NCBI GenBank assembly: GCA_020634615.1 | Contig: JACKBI010000001.1 | Location: 744,001-808,000 of the forward strand | From: Anaerolineales bacterium | Lineage (GTDB): Bacteria > Chloroflexota > Anaerolineae > JAAEKA01 | Length of the DNA stretch: 64,000 nt | Direction of reading: 5' to 3' | Shown: positions 18,217 to 27,285 of the stretch, piece after piece | Layout: the number at the start of each line of letters is the position of its first letter | Position numbering within the stretch: the stretch's first letter is position 1 | Notes under the pieces: model-generated | Seen by the model: only the letters and a program-made list of their open reading frames with translations | Databases searched by the model: none | What the model was told of the DNA's origin: nothing | Position numbers and translations under genes: made by a program

Positions 18217-18513
18217 TTGCTGACGAAAACCTACAGCGGCGCAGGCCGCACCTGTCGTGTCACTTTCGAACTCCCCAACCAGGGCGGAGCCACCAGCGCG
18301 ATGCTGTGCGGTGATTTCAACAACTGGAACCCCAGCGCCTATCCCATGGAGCGACGCCCGGATTCCACCTTTGCCCTGACCATCCCGCTCCAGGTCGGAC
18401 GCACTTACCGCTTCAAGTATCTGATCGATGGCCACCGTTGGGAAAACGACTGGGCAGCCGACGGCTACGAGGCCAACGAATACGGCAGCGACGACTCGCT
18501 GGTGGTCGTCTGA
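18217..18513 (+). CDS. Stand-alone CBM48/isoamylase early-set domain protein
   Basis: 98 residues from a TTG start with a good ribosome site (AAGGAG). The domain MLCGDFNNWNPSAYPMER ... YRFKYLIDGHRWENDW matches the glycogen-binding early-set fold found in branching enzymes and AMPK beta subunits, but here it is the whole protein. It probably binds alpha-glucans or another carbohydrate in the cytoplasm. It lies 96 bases before the glucokinase gene and probably shares its transcript, which fits a role in glucan or glucose metabolism. Confidence 0.8.
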   Translation: MLTKTYSGAGRTCRVTFELPNQGGATSAMLCGDFNNWNPSAYPMERRPDSTFALTIPLQVGRTYRFKYLIDGHRWENDWAADGYEANEYGSDDSLVVV

Positions 18514-18609
18514 GAAGCTCTCCGCACGGACTTCCAGAGTCGACGATGAATGGCCACCCCGGAAGTCGCAATCGACGGCAACCGCAATCCCGCGAAAGAT
18601 GAGTGCAAG

Positions 18610-19599
18610 ATGTTGTTAGCAGGCGATATCGGCGGCACCAAGACCCAGTTGGCGGTATTTTCTCAGGAAAAAGGCCCGCGCGAGGCGCTGGCCGAGAAAC
18701 AGTACGCCAGCAGCGCCTATCCTAATCTCGAGTCCATTGTCCAGGCGTTCACCGCGGAATTTCAGTTTCCGGTCGAGCGCGCCGTGTTTGGCGTCGCCGG
18801 CCCTGTAGTTGGCGGCCAGGCCAGCATCACCAACCTCCCCTGGTTGATCCGCGAGACCCGTCTGCGCGAGCTGCTGGGGATCGAAAACGTGACGCTGCTC
18901 AACGACCTCCAGTCGATTGCCTACGCGGTTCCCTATCTCAGTCCGCAGGATCTGCACACCCTCAACCACGCCGAGCCGGTGACCCACGGCCCCATCGCGG
19001 TCATCGCACCCGGCACCGGCCTGGGCGAGGCCTATCTGACCTGGGACGGCAGCCGCTATCAGGCATTCGCATCCGAAGGTGGTCACGCCGACTTCGGTCC
19101 CACCGATGCCCTGGAACTGGGTCTGCTGCGCTACATGTTGCAGCGTTTCGATCACGTCAGCTACGAGAAGGTCTGCTCTGGTCTGGGGATTGCCAACCTC
19201 TATGGCTACCTTAAGGACTCCGGTTATGCGCCCGAGCCGCCCTGGCTGGCGGCGCAGCTTGTGGAGGCTGACGATCCGACGCCAGTGGTGGTCAACGCTG
19301 CGCTGCGCCACCTGGAGCAGCCTTGCGAGCTGGCTGTCGAGACGCTACGCCTGTTCGTGTCGATCCTGGGCGCCGAGGCCGGTAATCTTGCCCTCAAGCT
19401 GATGTCTACCGGTGGCATCTATCTGGGCGGGGGCATTCCTCCCCGTATCCTGCCCTGGCTGGAGCATACCTACTTCATGCAGGCCTTCCTCAACAAAGGA
19501 CGCTTCTCCACGGTACTGATTCGCTTCCCCGTGCACGTCATCCTGCATCGCAACGCAGCGCTCTACGGCGCGACCTGCTACGGCCTCGACGCCGGCTGA
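18610..19599 (+). CDS. glk: Glucokinase (Glk family)
   Basis: 329 residues from ATG 18610 (MLLAGDIGGTKTQLAVF), chosen because the phosphate-1 motif starts right there; an earlier ATG at 18550 would add a tail unlike the family. Other motifs: VFGVAGPV, LLNDLQSIAYAVP with the catalytic Asp, APGTGLGEAYL and FASEGGHADFGP, and GGIYLGGGIPPRI near the end. It phosphorylates glucose with ATP to glucose-6-phosphate in the cytoplasm. It is of the E. coli Glk type, not ROK. The upstream CBM48 gene suggests a link to glucan use. Confidence 0.93.
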   Translation: MLLAGDIGGTKTQLAVFSQEKGPREALAEKQYASSAYPNLESIVQAFTAEFQFPVERAVFGVAGPVVGGQASITNLPWLIRETRLRELLGIENVTLLNDLQSIAYAVPYLSPQDLHTLNHAEPVTHGPIAVIAPGTGLGEAYLTWDGSRYQAFASEGGHADFGPTDALELGLLRYMLQRFDHVSYEKVCSGLGIANLYGYLKDSGYAPEPPWLAAQLVEADDPTPVVVNAALRHLEQPCELAVETLRLFVSILGAEAGNLALKLMSTGGIYLGGGIPPRILPWLEHTYFMQAFLNKGRFSTVLIRFPVHVILHRNAALYGATCYGLDAG

Positions 19600-19600
19600 T

Positions 19601-19756
19601 TCAGGCGGTCTCCCCCTGCCATTTCTGCACCAGCCGTTTGTTGGCGAATTTGCCGCGAAATTCGCGCGCAGATGCCGTAAATCCAACATGGCTGCCGTTT
19701 AATACATCAGACCAATGGATGATTACACGGTCGCCGGTTTTGAAGGAAGCGTGCAT
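19601..19756 (-). CDS. Small hypothetical protein
   Basis: A 51-residue frame on the minus strand beginning MHASFKTGDRVIIHWSDVLN. The composition (basic, with a GDRVIIHW strand pattern suggestive of a small beta-barrel) looks protein-like, and it fits the space between glucokinase and the hairpin at 19791-19821 without overlapping either. There is no strong ribosome site. I do not recognise the family. Confidence 0.35.
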   Translation of the reverse strand: MHASFKTGDRVIIHWSDVLNGSHVGFTASAREFRGKFANKRLVQKWQGETA

Positions 19757-19790
19757 TGAATGTTTGGCGGGGTGTGGGGAGCGGCGACAG

Positions 19791-19821
19791 ACAAGGCCCT
19801 GGCATATTGCCGGGGCCTTGT
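19791..19821. terminator. Strong hairpin, candidate terminator
   Basis: ACAAGGCCC (19791-19799) pairs perfectly with GGGCCTTGT (19813-19821), and the loop itself contains GGCA/TGCC, so the stem is nearly continuous at 14 pairs. It is followed on the plus strand by TTGTATGT rather than a clean T run. It lies downstream of glucokinase and before the SRAP promoter. Confidence 0.5.
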
Positions 19822-19869
19822 TGTATGTGGCCGACATGCCGGGGACTGTGTCAGACCCGGCACTTTGAG

Positions 19870-19898
19870 TTGGCAGCGACGTCGTTCTGGTGTACAAT
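19870..19898 (+). promoter_or_regulatory. Sigma70-like promoter of the SRAP gene
   Basis: TTGGCA, exactly 17 bases, TACAAT. The ATG follows 40 bases later with GGAGG upstream, so this gene has a normal leader. Confidence 0.65.
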
Positions 19899-19938
19899 CA
19901 GAACATCGGTGCGACTGTGGATACCCTGGAGGTGTGCG

Positions 19939-20601
19939 ATGTGTGGACGATTTTCGATCTTTGCTGACCCGGAACGACTGGCGGAACGCTTCGATGCCAG
20001 CTTGCCGGAACAAGGGCTTCAACCGCGCTACAACGCCGCACCGACGCAGGACCTGCCGGTGATTCTCAACGAGGACGAACGTCACATCCAATTGCTGCGC
20101 TGGGGATTGGTGCCGTTCTGGGCTGAGGATCCCGCCATCGGCAGCCGCATGATTAACGCCCGCAGCGAGACGCTGGCCGAGAAACCCTCCTTTCGCACGG
20201 CGCTCAAGAAACGCCGCTGCCTGGTGCTGGCAGACGGGTTCTACGAATGGCAGAAAACCGCGGATGGCAAGGTTCCCATGCGCATCACGCTGAAGACGGG
20301 CGAACCGTTTGCGATGGCCGGCCTGTGGGAAACGTGGAAAGAGCCGACGGGCGATCTGCTGCGCACTTTTACGATCATCACTACGTCCCCCAATGACCTG
20401 CTGGAACCGATCCACAACCGCATGCCGGTGATCCTGCCTCGCGAGCATGAGGCGATCTGGCTGGACAACGCCGCCGATCAGGCGATCTGGCTGGACATGC
20501 TGCGCCCCTTCCCCGCCGACCTGCTGACCGCCTTCCCCGTCTCGAAACGAGTCAACTACGTCGGCAACGACGACCCCGAAATCGTGCAACCGGCAACGTA
20601 G
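19939..20601 (+). CDS. SRAP-domain abasic-site DNA-protein crosslinker (YedK/HMCES-like)
   Basis: 220 residues beginning MCGRFSIFADPERLAERFDA; the start is fixed by the need for Cys2, which after Met removal forms the crosslink with abasic DNA. Other family signatures are present: MINARSETL, CLVLADGFYEWQ with the catalytic Glu, and IHNRMPVIL with the His. The protein shields abasic sites in single-stranded DNA. Gene neighbours give no extra hint. Full length for the bacterial family. Confidence 0.93.
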   Translation: MCGRFSIFADPERLAERFDASLPEQGLQPRYNAAPTQDLPVILNEDERHIQLLRWGLVPFWAEDPAIGSRMINARSETLAEKPSFRTALKKRRCLVLADGFYEWQKTADGKVPMRITLKTGEPFAMAGLWETWKEPTGDLLRTFTIITTSPNDLLEPIHNRMPVILPREHEAIWLDNAADQAIWLDMLRPFPADLLTAFPVSKRVNYVGNDDPEIVQPAT

Positions 20602-20676
20602 GTCAAGTTCTTCAAAGAACCACAGATCTTTCCCTCATTCCCCTCTTTTCCTTCCCCTCTTTGCCCGCTTTCCTTC

Positions 20677-21483
20677 CTACTCTCCTCCCGCGCTCGACGT
20701 ATACCGCGCCTCCGTCTTCTCCCGCAGCGCGCGCACGCCGTCCATCATGTCCTCATCGAAGAACCCCAGCATCTCCAGCGCCAGCGAGTGATCGAAGATC
20801 GGCGCGGCCTGCAACAGCCACTGGTTCAGCGCGCGCTTGGTATACTTGATGGCATGGCGCGGCCCGGTGGCCAACCTGGTCGCCACTTCCATCGCCTTGT
20901 CGGGCAACTGGTCGTGTGGCACGCACAGGCTCACCAGCCCGATCCGCTCGGCCTCCTCACCGCTGACAAACTCACTGGTCATCAGGTAATACTTCGCCTT
21001 GGCCATGCCGCACAGCAGCGGCCAGATGATCGCGGCGTGATCCCCGGCCGCGACACCCATGCGCACGTGTCCGTCAGCCAGCCGCGCCCGGTCCGACGCG
21101 ATGCTGATGTCGGCTAGCAGCGCCACCACCAGCCCCGCGCCCACCGCCGCGCCGTTGATGGCCGACACTACCGGCTTGCTGCAGTGCAGAATGTTGTAGA
21201 CCAGATCGCGCGCCTCGTCGAGGATGCGCGTCACCTCCTCGATGTTGCGGTAGGCGTTCTCCACCAGCGCCAGATCTCCCCCGGCGGAAAACGCGCGGCC
21301 TGCGCCTGTCACCACCACCACGTGTACCCACGGGTCGCGGTCGACGGTTTTCCACACCTCCACCAGTTCGGTGTGCAGCCGCGCGTCGGCCGCATTCAAC
21401 TGGGCGGGCCGGTTGAGGGTCATCCACAGGATATGCGGCCCGCGCCGCTCAAACAGAATGTGTTGGTAGTCTTCGTAGTTCAT
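20677..21483 (-). CDS. Enoyl-CoA hydratase/isomerase family protein
   Basis: 268 residues of crotonase fold. The first oxyanion-hole region is FSAGGDL and the second is INGAAVGAGL. At the place where many hydratases have Glu and a GG pair the sequence is MGVAAGDHAAIIWP, so this is not a standard hydratase and may act as an isomerase or hydrolase. It is the last gene of the aromatic catabolic run, separated from the fused E1 gene by 167 bases containing three small palindromes. Substrate unknown. Confidence 0.85.
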   Translation of the reverse strand: MNYEDYQHILFERRGPHILWMTLNRPAQLNAADARLHTELVEVWKTVDRDPWVHVVVVTGAGRAFSAGGDLALVENAYRNIEEVTRILDEARDLVYNILHCSKPVVSAINGAAVGAGLVVALLADISIASDRARLADGHVRMGVAAGDHAAIIWPLLCGMAKAKYYLMTSEFVSGEEAERIGLVSLCVPHDQLPDKAMEVATRLATGPRHAIKYTKRALNQWLLQAAPIFDHSLALEMLGFFDEDMMDGVRALREKTEARYTSSAGGE

Positions 21484-21513
21484 AGATTCCTGTTCGCGGC
21501 GGGACTTGTAGGG

Positions 21514-21642
21514 CGATTTTCCAAATCGTTCCGCTTCACCACACAGCAGCCCACGCCTCCGAATGTACGACGATCTTCCAGATCGTCACTCTTCACATGC
21601 CTACCATACCGCCCGCGGCGGCGGTCGATCTGGAAAATCGAC
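21514..21642. repeat. Three related small palindromes
   Basis: CGATTT-TCC-AAATCG (21514-21528), GACGATCT-TCC-AGATCGTC (21569-21587) and GTCGATCT-GGA-AAATCGAC (21624-21642, one mismatch; the complement has the TCC loop). All share the core CGATyTTCCArATCG. They lie between two catabolic genes and are spaced 36-40 bases apart. Confidence 0.7.
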
Positions 21643-21650
21643 ATACGTTC

Positions 21651-23837
21651 CTAGAACGCCAACAACTCCTCCATCGCCGCGCGGATGCGGTCCACCGACG
21701 GCACCACGCCTGCCATCAGGTGCTGGCTGAATGGCACCGGCACGCCTGGAGTCGCGATACGGGTCACTGGCGCGTCCAGATCCAGAAACGCCTGCTGGCT
21801 GATGGTGGCCGCGATCTCCGCGCCAAAGCCGCCCAGTTCGATATCTTCGTGGACGATCAACACTTTGGACGTCCGGCGCACCGATTCCAGCACCATGTCT
21901 GCGTCCCACGGCACCAGCGTGCGCAGATCGATGATTTCCGCGCTGGCGCCGCATTGCCGGGCCGCCGTTTCGCACAGCTCCACCATCGCGCCCCAGGTGA
22001 CCACCGTCAGGTCCTCGCCGGCAACGGTGATTCGGGCCGACCCGAAGGGCAGCGCATAGTCGTCGCCCGGATAGGGACGGCGCGCCCAGGCTGCGTCGAG
22101 CATCGCGCGGTGTTCGAAGAAGATCACCGGGTCGTTGCCGCGCAGCGCCGTGCGCAGCAGCCCCACAGTGTCCTCCGCGTTGGACGGAACTGCCACGCGC
22201 CAGCCCACCGCGTGCGCATAGGTCACCTCGCTGGTGACGCTGTGCCACGGGTCGCCGATCTTGCGGTAGCCGCCAGGGATGCGTACCACAATGGGCGCAG
22301 CAAAGTTGTTGGCGGTGCGCCAGCGAATCGTGCCGCAGTTGTTGATCTGCTCGGTGGCCGGGTCGGCGTACTTGCGGAACTGGATCTCGGGCACCGGCAT
22401 CAATCCGGCCAGCGCCATCCCGACCGCCCGGCCGATGATCCCCTCCTCCGACAGGCTGGTATCGAAAACGCGGCCGTCGCCATGGTGCCGTTGCAGGTCC
22501 TGGGTGGCGGTGTGGACACCCCCTTTCACGCCGACGTCCTCGCCGAAGACCAGCAGCCGGTCATTCTGCGCCAACTCGATATCGAGCGTCCGGCGGATAG
22601 CTTCGATCATGGTGATGCGGGTCGGGTCGGGCGGTCTGCGCACAGGGTTGCCTGCCGGCAGCGTGATTCCTTCTGCTGCCAGCCCGCCAGCTTTGGCCGG
22701 AGTGCGTGGATCGTGCCAGACAAAACGGGTGACCCGGGTCACGTCTGCCTCGGGGGTTGCCAGCGCTTGCTCGCGGGCCGCCGCCAGCTCAGTCTGCACG
22801 TCTTCCTCCAGCGCCTGCCACTCGGCGGCTGTCATCAAGCTGCGGGTCAGCGCGCGCTGCAAAGCCGGCAGCGGATCACGCGCCTGGTCACTGGCCCGCT
22901 CTTCGGCTGACTTGTAAGCCGCCGAATCGACGCTGGAGTGGCCGGCCAGCCGCGGCGCGGTCACCCGCAACAACGCGGCGCCGCGGCCGGCGCGCACGTG
23001 TGCCACGGCCTGCAAAGCCAGCTCAGCCGCCTCGTGCGGGTTGGTCCCGTCGCCATCCCAGACAGCCAGGTTGCTGAAGGACGCCAGGTTGGCGGCGATG
23101 TTGGAACCGGGCGTTTGCAGCGGGCTGCGCACTGAGATCGCGTAGCCATTGTCCTCGATGACGAACAGCAGCGGCAATTCCAGCGTCGTGGCCATGGTCA
23201 ACGCCGACCAGAAGCCGTTGGCGGCCACCGAACCATCGCCGCCAAACGCAACAGCGATGCTTCCGTTCAGCTGCTTCTGCCGCAGCACGTCTACGCGATA
23301 TCGGATCGCCTGCGCATAGCCGGCAGCCGGTGTGTACTGCGATCCGACATCGGCAGCGTTGGGCAACACCAGCGCGCCGCTTCGCCGCGGCATGTTGAAG
23401 ACCACCCCCACATCCCGCCCGTCGCTGATCCCGCCCGCCCGCGCCAGATCGGATGTCAGCGCCTCAACCGCGGTCAGCCCCGATCCAAGCATGAAGGGTC
23501 GGCAGCGGTAATAGACGCTGGCGGCATCGAACGGCGCGGTCAGTAGCTGGCTGAGCAGCAGTTGGGTCAACTCGTGGCCGCGGGCTGAAAACTGGTATTT
23601 GACCAGCCCCTTGGGCGCGAGTTCCTGCTCCTCCATCTCGTCCAGCCGGCGGGAGAGAATCGCAGTACGGGCCAGTTTTCGCCAGTCGAATGCGGGATTG
23701 AGTTGTCTGGTCTGGCCGGAATCCGGTCGCGCACCCGATGCGGCCAGACCGTTGCCGGCCGGTGTTGTTTCGTCAGTCGTGATTGGCACGTCGGCGTGCC
23801 GATTGTGCGCTGCCTTGCGCTGCATGGTGTTGTTCAT
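21651..23837 (-). CDS. 2-oxoacid dehydrogenase E1, alpha and beta subunits fused
   Basis: 728 residues. The N-terminal half is E1alpha: thiamine diphosphate motif GDGSVAANGFWSALT and later IEDNGYAISV. The C-terminal half from about 400 is E1beta: LVFGEDVGVKGGVHTATQDL, FDTSLSEEGIIGRAVGMALA and the closing HEDIELGGFGAEIAATISQ. Such fused E1s are usually annotated as branched-chain (2-oxoisovalerate) type. It decarboxylates a 2-oxoacid and passes the acyl group to a lipoyl-E2. No E2 or E3 is adjacent; those at 45.8-48.9 kb may serve it. It lies beside hmgA, so an aromatic oxoacid is a possible substrate (inference). Confidence 0.88.
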   Translation of the reverse strand: MNNTMQRKAAHNRHADVPITTDETTPAGNGLAASGARPDSGQTRQLNPAFDWRKLARTAILSRRLDEMEEQELAPKGLVKYQFSARGHELTQLLLSQLLTAPFDAASVYYRCRPFMLGSGLTAVEALTSDLARAGGISDGRDVGVVFNMPRRSGALVLPNAADVGSQYTPAAGYAQAIRYRVDVLRQKQLNGSIAVAFGGDGSVAANGFWSALTMATTLELPLLFVIEDNGYAISVRSPLQTPGSNIAANLASFSNLAVWDGDGTNPHEAAELALQAVAHVRAGRGAALLRVTAPRLAGHSSVDSAAYKSAEERASDQARDPLPALQRALTRSLMTAAEWQALEEDVQTELAAAREQALATPEADVTRVTRFVWHDPRTPAKAGGLAAEGITLPAGNPVRRPPDPTRITMIEAIRRTLDIELAQNDRLLVFGEDVGVKGGVHTATQDLQRHHGDGRVFDTSLSEEGIIGRAVGMALAGLMPVPEIQFRKYADPATEQINNCGTIRWRTANNFAAPIVVRIPGGYRKIGDPWHSVTSEVTYAHAVGWRVAVPSNAEDTVGLLRTALRGNDPVIFFEHRAMLDAAWARRPYPGDDYALPFGSARITVAGEDLTVVTWGAMVELCETAARQCGASAEIIDLRTLVPWDADMVLESVRRTSKVLIVHEDIELGGFGAEIAATISQQAFLDLDAPVTRIATPGVPVPFSQHLMAGVVPSVDRIRAAMEELLAF

Positions 23838-23882
23838 TTTGCTGTCATCCTGTCTGTCTCATGCCTGGTTCAATGGTTCGTC

Positions 23883-25040
23883 TCACTCCAGCCAACTGAA
23901 CGGATACCCGTCATCCTCCAGATCCTGCGCCGCGGCGGTGATCTGGAGCGGTCGAAACGTGTCCACCATCACCGCCAGCTCGCGTGTCTCCTTCTTGCCG
24001 ATGGACCCTTCGTAGGTGCCGGGATGCGGGCCGTGGGGAATCCCGTTGGGATGCACGGTGATGCTGGCGCGCTCGATCCCCTTGCGCGACATGAAGTCGC
24101 CTTCAACGTAGTACAGCACCTCGTCCGAGTCGACGTTGGAGTGGTTGTAGGGCGCCGGAATCGCCTCAGGATGGAAGTCGAACAGCCGCGGCACAAAGGA
24201 ACAGACCACGAAGCCCGGCCCATCGAACGTCTGGTGCACCGGCGGCGGCTGGTGGACGCGACCCACGATCGGTTCGAAGTCCTCGATATTGAAGGCGTAC
24301 GGCCAGAGGTGGCCGTCCCAGCCGACCACGTCCAGCGGGTGGTGGCTGTAGAAGAAGCGGTTGATCTGGCCGCGCGCCTTGACGCGCACCTCATACTCGC
24401 CCGGCTCGTCGACCGTGACCAGCTCGTCGGGCGGGCGGATGTCACGCTCGCAGTAAGGCGAGTGCTCCAGGAACTGGCCATAGCGATTCAGATAACGTTT
24501 CGGCGGCTCGATATGCCCGACAGCCTCGATGACCAAGTGACGTTGCGGTGACCCGGCGTCCGGGACAACCCGCCACAGCACGCCGGTAGGGATCACCAGG
24601 TAGTCGCCGGGCCGGTAGCGCAGCAGGCCGAACTGCGTTTCCAGCACCCCTTCGCCGTCGTGGATGAAGAGCACGTCGTCGCCGGCGCTGTGTTTGTACC
24701 AGTAATCCATGGCCCGGTCAGGCCGCGCCACGTAGAGCATCACATCGCCGTTGCCCGCCACCGGAACACGCGCCTCAAGTGCGTCGCCGCCGGCGGCCGC
24801 GCCTTCCGTGCGAAAATGGCGGTGACGGAGTGGCCCCTGTTCTTCGTATTCGACGTGATCACGCCGCAGCACCTCCATACGCTGCACGCGGGTTGGCGGA
24901 TACAGGTGGTACAAAATCGACTGGATGCCCGCGAACCCGTGGATGCCCATCACTTCCTCGTGATGCAGCGATCCGTCGGATTTGCGGAACTGCGTGTGGC
25001 GTTTGTGAGGCAGGTCGCCCAAACGATAGTAGTACGTCAT
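23883..25040 (-). CDS. hmgA: Homogentisate 1,2-dioxygenase
   Basis: 385 residues beginning MTYYYRLGDLPHKRHTQFRK. The cupin body and the iron region NGIPHGPHPGTYEGSIG are typical of HmgA. It opens the ring of homogentisate with O2 and Fe(II) to give maleylacetoacetate in tyrosine catabolism. It is next to fumarylacetoacetase with a 30-base gap, a classic pairing. No maleylacetoacetate isomerase is seen in the window. Slightly shorter than proteobacterial HmgA (about 440), as in several Gram-positive and Chloroflexi-type forms. Confidence 0.92.
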   Translation of the reverse strand: MTYYYRLGDLPHKRHTQFRKSDGSLHHEEVMGIHGFAGIQSILYHLYPPTRVQRMEVLRRDHVEYEEQGPLRHRHFRTEGAAAGGDALEARVPVAGNGDVMLYVARPDRAMDYWYKHSAGDDVLFIHDGEGVLETQFGLLRYRPGDYLVIPTGVLWRVVPDAGSPQRHLVIEAVGHIEPPKRYLNRYGQFLEHSPYCERDIRPPDELVTVDEPGEYEVRVKARGQINRFFYSHHPLDVVGWDGHLWPYAFNIEDFEPIVGRVHQPPPVHQTFDGPGFVVCSFVPRLFDFHPEAIPAPYNHSNVDSDEVLYYVEGDFMSRKGIERASITVHPNGIPHGPHPGTYEGSIGKKETRELAVMVDTFRPLQITAAAQDLEDDGYPFSWLE

Positions 25041-25070
25041 CGCATTCTTCTCTTTCAGATTTTCAGCGTC

Positions 25071-26330
25071 TCAGCGGTTAACGTCTGATGTCGGCAGCAC
25101 CGTCCCACGCGCCTCGCCGAAGCCGACCCGATAGCTGTCGCCCTGGCACCAGCCGGTCAGGATCACCGTGTCACCGTCTTCGAGGAACGTGCGCTGCGTG
25201 CCGTCTGGCAGGTCAAGCGGCTGCGTGCCGTTCCATGCCAGTTCCAGCAACGACCCATACGAGTCGGGTGCCGGGCCGCTGATCGTCCCGGACGCCAGCA
25301 GATCGCCCGGTCGCATGTTGCAGCCGTTGACGGTGTGATGCGCCAGTTGCTGGCAGACGTTCCAGTACAGGTGGCGAAAACTAGAGCGGCTTATGGTGGC
25401 CGGCACGCCCATTGCGGCGCTCTGGATCTGCGCCTCCAGGTGAATGTCGTATGTCCAGTGGTTCTTGCTGGACAGATAGGGCAGCGGCGGCGGATCCTGG
25501 GCCGGTCCGTCGCAGAGAAACGGCTCCAGCGCGTCCAGCGTCACCACCCAAGGCGACACGGTCGTGGCGAAATTCTTGCCCAGAAACGGACCCAGCGGCT
25601 GATATTCCCAACGCTGGATGTCGCGTGCGCTCCAGTCGTTGATCAGCGCGAAGCCGAAGATGTGGCGATAGGCCTGGCTCACTGGTATCGGCTCGCCCAA
25701 CTCGTTGCCCGGCCCGACGAAGAACCCCAGCTCCAGCTCAAAATCCAGCGCGCGGCTGGGGCCGAACAGCGGCGCTTTCGCGTTGCCCAGCCGGGTTTGC
25801 CCGCAGGGCCGGCGCACCGGCGTCCCGCTGACCACCAGCGAACTGGCACGTCCATGATAAGCCAGCGGCAGATGCAGCCAGTTGGGCGGCAGCGCGTTCG
25901 CCGCGCCGCGAAACATGCGCCCCACGTTCTCGGCGTGGTGGCGCGACGAATAGAAATCGGTGTAATCGCCCACCTGCGCCGGCAGGTGCATGGTCACGGT
26001 GTCAACTGGAAGCAGCGCGCGCGCCAGCAATGCCGAGTAGTCGCGCAGATCGGGCGTCTCTGCGTCTAGCAGCCACTGCAACCGCTGCCGCGTCGCCGTC
26101 CACACCTCGCGACCGGCGGCCATAAACGCGTTCAGCGCCGGTTGGTTGAAGCAGCGCGTCGCCAGCAGCCCCGCCTCCTCCACCGCCGCCAGGTCCAGCA
26201 CGAAGTCGCCGATACGCACTGCACAGCGCGCCCGCTGCTCATCCGCCGTGCTGAACACACCGTAGGGCAAGTTCTGCAACGGAAAGTGCGACTCAGCCGC
26301 CACCTCAACAAACGATCTCATCATTTCCAC
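25071..26330 (-). CDS. fahA: Fumarylacetoacetase
   Basis: 419 residues, probably GTG or the ATG two codons later as start (MRSFVEVAAESHFPLQNLPY). The FAH motifs are visible: YTDFYSSRHHAENVG in the metal/substrate site, ELGFFVGPGNELGEPI, and NDWSARDIQRWEYQPLGPFL. It hydrolyses fumarylacetoacetate to fumarate and acetoacetate, the last step of homogentisate catabolism. Lies in the operon between the crotonase gene and hmgA. A block of 8-base tandem repeats precedes its start. Confidence 0.93.
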   Translation of the reverse strand: MEMMRSFVEVAAESHFPLQNLPYGVFSTADEQRARCAVRIGDFVLDLAAVEEAGLLATRCFNQPALNAFMAAGREVWTATRQRLQWLLDAETPDLRDYSALLARALLPVDTVTMHLPAQVGDYTDFYSSRHHAENVGRMFRGAANALPPNWLHLPLAYHGRASSLVVSGTPVRRPCGQTRLGNAKAPLFGPSRALDFELELGFFVGPGNELGEPIPVSQAYRHIFGFALINDWSARDIQRWEYQPLGPFLGKNFATTVSPWVVTLDALEPFLCDGPAQDPPPLPYLSSKNHWTYDIHLEAQIQSAAMGVPATISRSSFRHLYWNVCQQLAHHTVNGCNMRPGDLLASGTISGPAPDSYGSLLELAWNGTQPLDLPDGTQRTFLEDGDTVILTGWCQGDSYRVGFGEARGTVLPTSDVNR

Positions 26331-26331
26331 T

Positions 26332-26388
26332 CATCCACCAATCTACCAATCCACCAATCTACCAATCTACCAATCTACCAATTCACCA
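26332..26388. repeat. Tandem 8-9 bp repeat (TACCAATC)n
   Basis: About seven imperfect copies of TACCAATC/CACCAATC fill the gap between the fahA start and the stop codon of the crotonase gene. No other element is visible in this gap. Confidence 0.85.
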
Positions 26389-27162
<774 letters not shown>

Positions 27163-27177
27163 GGTTCACCTCGTTTG

Positions 27178-27285
27178 CAGAAGCCAGTCACCAGTGATCA
27201 GTAGTCAGTAGCCAGTGATCGGAACGTGATCCGCTGATCTGCCGCATTCTGTTCACTGATCACTGAAAACTGATGACTGGTCACT
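27178..27285. repeat. Simple-repeat spacer built from GATCACTG/CAGTGATC units
   Basis: The gap between the crotonase and the dehydrogenase gene holds repeated CAGTGATC, GTAGTCAGTAG and CACTGATCACTG words on both strands, reaching the C-terminal codons of the dehydrogenase gene. A similar block lies at 33940-34000. Confidence 0.75.

Noticed and set aside
19756..19938. Upstream extension of the SRAP frame
   Set aside because: SRAP proteins need Cys at position 2, fixing the start at 19939; the promoter lies inside the proposed extension.
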